Below are positions 56,962-64,000 of a stretch of DNA of 64,000 bases, piece after piece. The DNA lies in contig JAAOMT010000445.1 in assembly GCA_016748015.1 (NCBI GenBank), forward strand, positions 245,947 through 309,946. The letters are read 5' to 3'. The notes under the pieces were generated by a model. It was not told where the DNA came from, ran no database searches, and saw nothing but the letters and a program-made list of their open reading frames with translations. Both the position numbers and the translations under genes were made by a program. The DNA is from Geosiphon pyriformis (lineage: Eukaryota > Glomeromycota > Glomeromycetes > Archaeosporales > Geosiphonaceae). Within the stretch, counting starts at the first letter, position 1; the number at the start of each line of letters is the position of its first letter.

Positions 56962-58310
56962 ATGCATTGGAAGATATTACTGCACAGGTCTCTAATGAAT
57001 TGGTTTAGGATTTGTGGTGCTGTAAAATAATCAGCTTGTATTGTCTGAATTTGGTGCAGATTTCTGTAGAAGTGTCCTAAGTAAGTAATAACTGCTTCAG
57101 TTTCTTCTGGTTTAATAGTAGTAAAGATATTTATTAGACAATTAATACTATTATTATTGCTAAAATATTATAGAAATGCAAGCTTGAATGCATTGAAATT
57201 CTAAGGTTTGTTGGCCAAGCTTTGATATCATAAGTCGGCAGTATCCTAAAGAAAGTATGGAATGGCTTACATGGCTCTAGCATTATTCTATCTATTGACT
57301 ACAATGGCTTTTTCAATATTGTTTAGCCATACTTGGGTATTGTCTTCTTTGTCTGTAAACTTTTCGAGTTTTGCTATTGAGACATAGGCCATTGGATCCA
57401 AGTTTGGTTGTTGTTGTTGTTGTTGGGATGATAACTGAATTTGGAATTATGGTGGTGGCTGTTGTTGTTGTTCAGTAATTAGTGAAATGAGTGATGGATT
57501 GATCTCGATTATTGGAGGTAAGTTTTGTTGATTAATTATGTTAGAGTTTAGATCATTCTGATTTTCTGGAGTTTGAATATTTGGGGTTTGATTTTCTGGA
57601 TTTTCTGAGATCAGATTTTGGTAATTAAATTCTTGATTCTCATTTTTTTTTTCTTCAAATTCTGTCACTTCCCAAGGACTTGCAGTTCCAAAATTTGGTG
57701 GAGGTGGTAATGATCAAAATTCTGATGGCATCAATGATTGTAATTTAAATTTTTCAAAATAATCACCATAAGTTCCTAATAATTCTGCTTTTTTTTGTTT
57801 ATTTTAAAATAGGAGTTATCTAAATGTTGAGATCATGTTTGATGTGAACATATCTGCTAATAAGATGTTAATGGTGCTTCTGGATGTATAGTGGTATGAT
57901 GGATTGGTTAAAAATTCTATTCTTGTTTTCTTTCAAGTAAGTGGTTGTATTTTTTGTGATGTTACTGCTGGTGTTTGTAGTTTTCTTTTGTTTTTGTTTG
58001 TATAGATAATTAGATATCTTTGTTAAGTGTGATGTTCAATTTTTTTATTGATTTTGATAAGGATTGCTGTGAAATTATAATTTGCTGGTAGGCTGGTATT
58101 TTGAATTAATTTGTTGTTAAAATTTCTTCTGGCTGAGTTAGTTTCTATTGGTACTCCTAGCAAATATGAGATTCTCTTGTTGACGTAAAAGTTGAAGGCT
58201 AATTCTGTTAATAGGTAATTGTTAGTTAATCTCAAGTGTTAACAGTAATGTTGGAATAAAAATTTGATGAATCCTAAATGGTTTGTCCCTATTCTTTCTG
58301 GTTCTGCCAC
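56962..58310 (-). pseudogene. B1 gag, N-terminal part
   Basis: The frame starts at GTG 58,308-58,310 (AAAGTGGCA; then AEPERIGTNHLGF, matching B2). Open pieces are 58,023-58,235 (KRISYLLGVPIETNS) and 57,447-57,668 (Asn/Gln/Pro-rich linker). Capsid-like sequence continues to the C1 junction at 56,962. Stops are frequent. Confidence 0.8.
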
Positions 58311-58360
58311 TTTTGGATTGTTGTTGTGTTGGTACTGGTTCTCTGTAAGATTATACTTTA

Positions 58361-58372
58361 CAGGGAGCACCA
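58361..58372 (-). promoter_or_regulatory. B1 primer-binding site
   Basis: On the minus strand TGGTGCTCCCTG lies 2 nt from the LTR end. Confidence 0.68.
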
Positions 58373-58374
58373 AA

Positions 58375-59002
58375 TGTTACAAGTAATTATTTGGGGTCTC
58401 AAATCAAATAACAAAACCATAACTTAGTGCTCAATTAATATTTTGATGTTGATTTCTGAAGATGTTATGAATTTGAAGATTTTGGTTGAGTTTTTTGTAT
58501 AATAAACAGAGATTCACTATGATTAGTTTTAGTAGATTTCTCAAGTCATTTTCCCAATTTCTGTCTTCAACATAATGGCTGATTTAATCTGGCAGTTGTG
58601 TTTTTCTGGTAAGCTATTTGTTAATATCTATATAATTCTATCCTTATTTCTGAGTCTTTTACCAGACTATCTGTAAAATTAATATTTCAGCACTTAATCT
58701 TCAATCAATTTAGTAAAACAAAAAGAAATAACAAAAAAAAATCAAAGAAAATAAAAAAAAATAAAAAAAATAAGCCAAGACAATAAAGATTAATATCTTG
58801 TTAATAGCCATAATTAAGAACTATTGTTTCAGCATAGTTAAGTATCAATTATTATTAGCATGAAATGTTGATAGTGAAGAGTGAATTGAGATAGTGAATA
58901 ATTATTTATTGATATTTGTAGTGTAAAAAGGTTGCTTAGATTAAATCTAAACTAAAAGGTTTGCCTTTTTTACTTCTAATACTACCACTATATATACATA
59001 AT
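58375..59002 (-). repeat. B1 5' LTR, U3-truncated
   Basis: On the plus strand it starts TGTTACAAGTAATTA and matches other B LTRs up to TATATACATAATT near 59,002. The palindrome-rich U3 that should follow is absent. A deletion, or truncation at insertion, replaced it. Confidence 0.82.
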
Positions 59003-59111
59003 TAAGATTCCTCAATTTTTTAATTTTTCACACCAAGAATCTTGGAATTTCTGGAATTCTGCAATTTTTTTAAGAAAAATTCTGGAATTCTGAAATCTTG
59101 CGATTTTTTGT
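59003..59111. repeat. GGAATTCTG-type repeat, left copy
   Basis: About 60 bp with AAGAATCTTGGAATT and CTGGAATTCTGCAATT recur, with small changes, at 59,921-59,985 on the other side of the solo LTR. This looks like a short tandem repeat into which the LTR inserted. Confidence 0.6.
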
Positions 59112-59914
59112 TGTTACAGATGATTATTTGGGGTCTCAAAGCAAATAACAAATCCATAACTTGGTGCTTGAGTGGTACTCTGGCATAGATATCTGAAGGT
59201 TTTATTGATCTGAAGGTTTATTGTAGAGTCCTTTGTATAATAGACAGAGATTTAACAATTGTTTTCAGTAGCCTCTCGGAATCATAATTCTGTCAAATTT
59301 TTTTCTTAGTATGATGGCCGGTAATCCTCCTGGTAAGCTATTCTCAAATCTATGAGTGTTTTACCCTTGTTTTATGGGTTTTTTACCAGTTCTATGACAT
59401 CTGTATCTTAGTGCTTAATCCTTAATCAATTTTAGTAAAACAAAGAAATAAAAGAAAATAAATAAAATTTAAACAAAAGCAATTACAAGTTAGTATCCTG
59501 TCAATAATCATAATCAAGAGCTATTGTTCCAGTATGATTAAGTATCAATTACTATCAACATGAAGTGTTAATAGGGGAAGTGAATTTGAAATAGAGAATA
59601 ATTATTTATTGATATTTGTGAATAGAAAGGTTATTTAGATAAAATATAAACTGAGAAGTCTGTCTTTTCTACCTTTAATGCTATTACTATATATACATAA
59701 TTTGGGTTCTATGAAATCACTCATATACTTGAGTGATGTGCTATAATTTCTTAAGCAATGTGCTATATTTTCTTGACATTGCTCTACATTGCTGAGCAAT
59801 GTGCTGTAATTTCTGACATTGCTTCACATTGCTAAGCAATGTGCTTATGTGCTAACTACTACTTTCTTATTGGCCTATTATTTTTTTATATCTGTTTTCT
59901 TTTTATGAGTAACA
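59112..59914 (-). repeat. Solo LTR, family B
   Basis: On the plus strand it runs from TGTTACAGATGATTA to TATGAGTAACA. The flanks TTGT (59,108-59,111) and TCAT (59,915-59,918) imply an original TCGT. The palindrome cluster is at about 59,720-59,845. Confidence 0.88.
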
Positions 59915-60696
59915 TCATACAAGAATCCTGTAATTCCTGGAATTCTGCAATTCTTCTAAGAGGAATCCTGGAATTTCACATTTACTATGGCTACTTTTGG
60001 TTGGCTAATTTATATGCTAATATACTTTCTATATTCTATAAGTAACAACATAGGTCCTCATATGTGTTTTCCTTAGAGTAGTATCATCTATTATGTCATC
60101 TGTTTCAGAAACATTGAAGTTAATATAGCTTATCTCTTCAGCAATCATGTTTTTCATGTTCTCTATATTTAACACCTTACTAATACTACTCTCTTTGCTA
60201 TCTATTTTACTACCCCAAAATTTAACATGCTCATCACTAGTATTATACAACAAATCAACTGACAAAAGTCCAGCTAACAAATTTATCATACTACCAGGAA
60301 CTACAAGCAACTTCATTTTCTTATATGAAGAACCACAAGAATAGATACTCTCAACTTGTGTCTTTTTTTTGTTCCAGACCAGGTTCCCAATTCAGTTAAA
60401 ACAGAATTGAAAATGCCAGCAGAAGAGTCTACTGAATTCATAGCAACAAATAAAAGTGTATCGAAAGAAATAACTATGAAAATTAAAAAGGAAAAGGAAA
60501 AGGAAAATTGTATTTTTTTGGCTATATTATGCTCTCACTGTAACTAGGGAATCAACAAAAGAAAAAACTTTTTTCCTTAACAATTATACAAATTTTTTAT
60601 TATTATTTAAGTAAAAAAATTTTACAATAATAAAATTATAATATTATAAATAAATTAATTGTTTGTTTAATATTTAATACTTATTAATAAAATTTT
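59915..60696. other. AT-rich stretch without a recognised gene
   Basis: It begins with the right copy of the GGAATTCTG-type repeat. From about 60,550 it is almost pure A and T. A minus frame at 60,029-60,316 (95 codons from ATG, open further upstream to about 60,400) encodes a mildly hydrophobic N-terminus and an acidic tail (SETDDIIDDTTL). I do not recognise it, and in such AT-rich DNA it may be chance or a fragment of a host gene. Confidence 0.5.
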
Positions 60697-60824
60697 TTTT
60701 TTTATTAATTAACAAGTGAGGTCCAAATGCTACCTACTGCTATACATTAAAGAAATGATCTAAAGTAGGTGCAAATTATGCATTTTCTACATGTGACCAG
60801 TCATTTGGGCCAGTCAGAACAACA

Positions 60825-61619
60825 CTACACAACTATATGAACAGAAACTGAGTCATCAATACCAGAAAAAAATAAGCAACACTTGTGATAACCAAAGCTA
60901 ACACCAAAAGCCTCAACCATTTCCAGCAAATTGACTACATCAGCAGAAAACTTTGAAGACAAACCAGGCAATGAAATAAGAATCAAACCATCTAAAGAAA
61001 TCAACCTGTTCTTCTCCATGTACGCACAATGTTTTGCACGAACCAACCAAATATTATTCCTAAAAGCAAGACCAAGAGAATGCATGAACTTGACAACCTT
61101 TGAACCAGCCACCTTAGGGTCATGGAAGACAAAAACAGCCTCACAAAACCAATCATTAAAAACAAAACCTTTATGAAGAGCTGCTGATACTAAAGAACCA
61201 GAGACACAAGATGACAACAAACACAACACACTTGACGAAGAATGAGACAATCCAGAAAGTGCCTTCCAAGACTCCACGTGGGATTCTAATAATCAACGCT
61301 GAGCAGAATCATTAACTCCACAAGAAAACACATGATCTAATATCTTCACTTCACTGCAATACAAGCACAAAACACTAGAATAAAATCTATTATAAAGGCG
61401 TTTATGAACAGCCACAGGCAGTTGATGATGCAAAGCCTTTATGAAATAAGTGCGCACATTAGCCGAAACTCTGCTGGTAAAACCAGCAGCCATATGTAAA
61501 TCCAGATGCTACACCAATGAAGAACACAACCAATCAATCTCAGAAACCAAATCACTCACCAAAAACTTAACTCCCAAACCTATTTCTTAATGTGCACAAC
61601 TAATGAAGTGAAAAACATC
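60825..61619 (-). pseudogene. LINE ORF2, C-terminal region with CCHC-like knuckle
   Basis: After RNase H the frame continues with CLYCSEVKILDHVFSC near 61,330-61,380, a CX2CX7HX4C knuckle. An Ala/Ser/Val-rich C-terminal domain ends at TAG 60,825. In-frame stops (TGA, TAA, TAG) occur at about 61,617, 61,588, 61,510 and 61,291. Such knuckles are thought to bind RNA. Confidence 0.78.
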
Positions 61620-62261
61620 TCAGACAAAACATCTAGAATTACCAGAAATCACAACACCATCGGCCACCAAAAAGTGCTCATCCAAGCGAGGAGGAAGAAA
61701 CCAACTAGAAAGAGAGTCAGAACCAGCAATCACATCAGCTTGCTCATTCCCTTCTATACCAGAATGACCTTTGACTTTATGCCAGCTAACCCTTAAATTT
61801 TTTCTATGAATTAAGTTAACAATATGCTGACATTCAACCCAGCACTGACTGCAAAAATCAGGATGCAAAAGACCCAATTCCAACTTGTACACATCCAAGA
61901 CAGATTGATTATCTGAAAACAGGTGAACCAAACTAAAAGGGGGGACGCATTCTAGGGCCAAAGCAATGGCTTGTAGCTCAGCCAGAGTGAACAACATCAA
62001 ATCCGACATACCAATGCCCAAACTCAGACCAATGTCCTCAAAAAAGGCAGTAGTACCAGCTTTACAGCCAACCATACCCAGATTCCTCAAAGATCCATCC
62101 ATGTAGACAGATAAACAACCAGTTTCAACACATAAGAGATGATCACAGACAGACAAAAATTCATCAGAACTAAGAATATTCAAAGGACCAATATTATCCA
62201 AAACTAAAAAAGGAGCAGAAAAAGAAGTCACACCATCAAGAAATGCAGCAGAAAGTCTAAA
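61620..62261 (-). pseudogene. LINE ORF2, RNase H domain
   Basis: It is open at 61,620-62,231. Residues VYMDGSLRN (first Asp), TLAELQAIALAL (Glu), LFSDNQSVLD (Asp) and HKVKGHSGIEGNEQAD (His and final Asp) form a complete RNase H active site. A TAG at about 62,259 separates it from the RT part, where a Trp codon would fit (PD-stop-FRL). Confidence 0.88.
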
Positions 62262-64000
62262 CTAATCAGGAATGGGTCCATGGGAGTCCAATCTCTTCCA
62301 CCACTTAAATGTGTACCAACTAAAAACAGAACTATAACAATCATGAAGCTGATCAATAAAAGCTATACCATAATGCTGAAGAGATGAGAGAAACTTAAAA
62401 AATCTCAACTTGCCAAGAACAGCCGACATAGACACCCCACCATTAAAACTAAATGCATTGGCTGAAGAGCCACCCAAAGACAAATTGCAATCAAAGAGTA
62501 TGCAAACCAGGCCAGCCAGAAAGTTATTAGAAGCACTGACACAAATACGAGCCAAACAACTCAATGGGTGAACAAGGTGCCAACACAAAACTTGTAAGTC
62601 ATGAGATCTGTAAGAAAATAAGTGGCCCAAAATACCACTGAAGTTTACAAAACTGATGAGAGAGACAACCTTGTCCTTAGATTGAATCTGCAAAAAAGAC
62701 TTTAGATCATAAAAAGAAGGGTGGTGAATCATATTACCAGGAAAATTGAGTGGCAGACCAGATTTGAGTTTTAAAGCCTTGCGAATCATGACATCCCATT
62801 TGTTACATACACCAACAGAAACAAAGCTAAATTGGGTCCTATAACGGACTATAGGATAAAGAACTGCTGAAACTAAATACAAGAGCTGCTTATCTGTAAT
62901 AGCCTTTTTCAGAACCAGATTGGTAAAAAAACAAATGTTCAAATGGGCTTTAACCAAACTAGGTTTCAATAGGCCCTTAGTTGAGAGAAAAATACCCAAA
63001 TATCGATGAGATTCTCCCTTTTTGGCAATAGAAATGGGTGAACCACTGATAAAAAGAGAAAGATTGCTGACCCTGCTATTAATAGGGATGGCCACTGTCT
63101 TGTCATTGTTAATTGAAATGTTATTAATTCAAAAAAATTCACTAGCAACATTGAAAATATGTTGAATGGCCTTCAGACTGCTACCAACTCAAATTGTATC
63201 ATCAATGAAAGCACCAGCAGCAAAAAACGTAGAAAATCTAACCTGAGACTCAGCGTGACCACTCTTAGAAATAAAATAGAAATTCAGTCTGTACTCACAC
63301 ACACTCCCCTGTCGCTTGACTTTGCACAAGAGAGGATCATAAAATATGTGTCACAAGAGAGGAAAAAAGACTTCCCTTTGGTCCAAATCATCATGTACAT
63401 AATAACCACTCATTAGCCCAAAATCTGTCATAACTCAATTGGTGCGACCCCAATGAATACCACTGAAAAACCAAATGAACTTGTCACACATTTTAATCCT
63501 AACCAAACATTTACTAAGATGCTCCCAGCTAACCAAGTTATACACCTTTTTCATGTTCTGTAAAATGAGCCAGAGCTCACAATCCTTTTCTAGAACATTT
63601 TTAACAATAGAACCAACTGCAAAAATGGGAAACTGGGTAGATGTACCCTTCAAAACTGAAAAGTTGTCACCACGAAAAATGTCGAATGCGCTGCATGCCA
63701 ATGAAATCCGATCAGAGAGAATCTTAAAAAGAATCTTACGAGCTGTTTCAATCAAAGCAATAGGACGTGTATTTGTTAGTACACTCTTCTACTCATATGG
63801 TTTAGAGATCATTGAGACCCACACCTTCTTCCAGGAACAAGGCACTGATTCACATGACAAACAAGAGTTTAAAAGCACCAAAAGCATATTCAAAACAGAT
63901 CTATTACAACACTTTCAGAGTTCATTTGAAATTGCAGAAAGACCAGCAACTTTGCCATTAAGCAGACCAGAAACCACCCCGAACAACTCATCAAAACTAA
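62262..64000 (-). pseudogene. LINE ORF2, reverse transcriptase and thumb region
   Basis: The frame enters at the right edge with the RT fingers (NTRPIALIETARKILF, about 63,720-63,770). The palm follows, with AFIDDTI near 63,200 as the YxDD-type box (FxDD in this clade). Then comes HRYLGIFLS, typical of the LINE RT end, and a long connector (62,262-63,095 open). Stops at about 63,903, 63,784, 63,435, 63,237 and 63,135 are TGA or TAG. Most stand where Trp is expected. Confidence 0.85.

Larger units (their letters stand above)
6541..59002 (-). mobile_element. B1: outermost Ty3/gypsy element, family B, split into four pieces
   Basis: On the minus strand the pieces at 56,962-59,002, 22,514-23,752, 21,606-21,733 and 6,541-11,737 join into one element: 5' LTR, gag, protease, Cys-rich module, dUTPase, RT, RNase H, integrase and part of ORF3. 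At the C1, B2 and solo-LTR junctions, removing the insert and one 4-bp copy lets B1 be laid against B2 across the site, most clearly at C1. The 3' end is cut by A1 and the U3 of its 5' LTR is missing. It is the most decayed element here, as expected for the oldest layer. Confidence 0.85.
60697..64000 (-). mobile_element. Non-LTR retrotransposon (LINE), 5' part outside the window
   Basis: On the minus strand one frame runs from the right edge to the stop at 60,825: RT, RNase H, then a C-terminal Cys/His knuckle. A T-run at 60,698-60,708 on the plus strand could be the poly(A) tail, which would place the 3' end there. About ten in-frame stops but no frameshift are seen over roughly 1,060 codons. 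Confidence 0.85.

Noticed and set aside
1-64000. tRNA, rRNA or riboswitch-like genes
   Set aside because: I saw no cloverleaf-like or conserved rRNA sequence. The only tRNA-related signals are primer sites.

Overview
This 64 kb window is AT-rich, repeat-dense eukaryotic DNA made almost entirely of retrotransposons. I found no convincing host gene, tRNA, rRNA or prokaryotic-style operon. The transposon types fit a fungus with a repeat-swollen genome: Ty3/gypsy elements carrying a dUTPase domain, and a LINE with RNase H and a C-terminal CX2CX7HX4C knuckle. An arbuscular mycorrhizal fungus (Glomeromycotina) is my best guess, but it rests on family resemblance I remember, not on a search.

Layout. 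Positions 6,541 to 59,914 can be read as one nested stack of LTR retrotransposons. I name four families, A to D, by their LTRs. The outermost element is B1 (minus strand). Its pieces lie at 6,541-11,737, 21,606-21,733, 22,514-23,752 and 56,962-59,002. It is interrupted by B2 (plus, 11,738-21,605), a solo B LTR (21,734-22,513) and C1 (minus, 23,753-56,961). C1 in turn contains a solo D LTR (26,616-28,033), B3 (minus, 31,781-42,382) and A3 (plus, 45,594-56,951, inserted 6 bp inside the end of C1's own 5' LTR). B3 contains A2 (minus, 33,676-40,695), and A3 contains another solo D LTR (50,303-51,722). A1 (plus, 1-6,540, left end outside the window) cuts off the 3' end of B1. A further solo B LTR lies at 59,112-59,914. 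About 0.7 kb of AT-rich DNA follows, and then a minus-strand LINE runs off the right edge (60,697-64,000).

Gene organisation. Families A, B and C share one plan: LTR, primer site, gag with a CCHC knuckle, retropepsin, a Cys-rich module, dUTPase, reverse transcriptase and RNase H in one long frame. A stop follows, then integrase with its own conserved ATG, then a third ORF of about 235-240 codons that runs into the 3' LTR. The third ORF and the Cys-rich module match no family I recognise, yet both are conserved across the families. The gag frame begins at a conserved GTG, not an ATG, in several elements.

Main discovery. At each junction I compared the 4-bp target duplications. In five insertions the two copies differ by exactly one C/T at position 2 and one G/A at position 3 (for example ATGG/ACAG), which implies original NCGN targets later hit by CpG deamination. 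Three more junctions are compatible with this and one is not. The same transition bias explains most in-frame stops, the damaged catalytic residues and the differences between LTR pairs. No element here looks autonomous. The best preserved parts are ORF3 of A2 and A3, the RT-RNase H of A1 and much of the A2 integrase.
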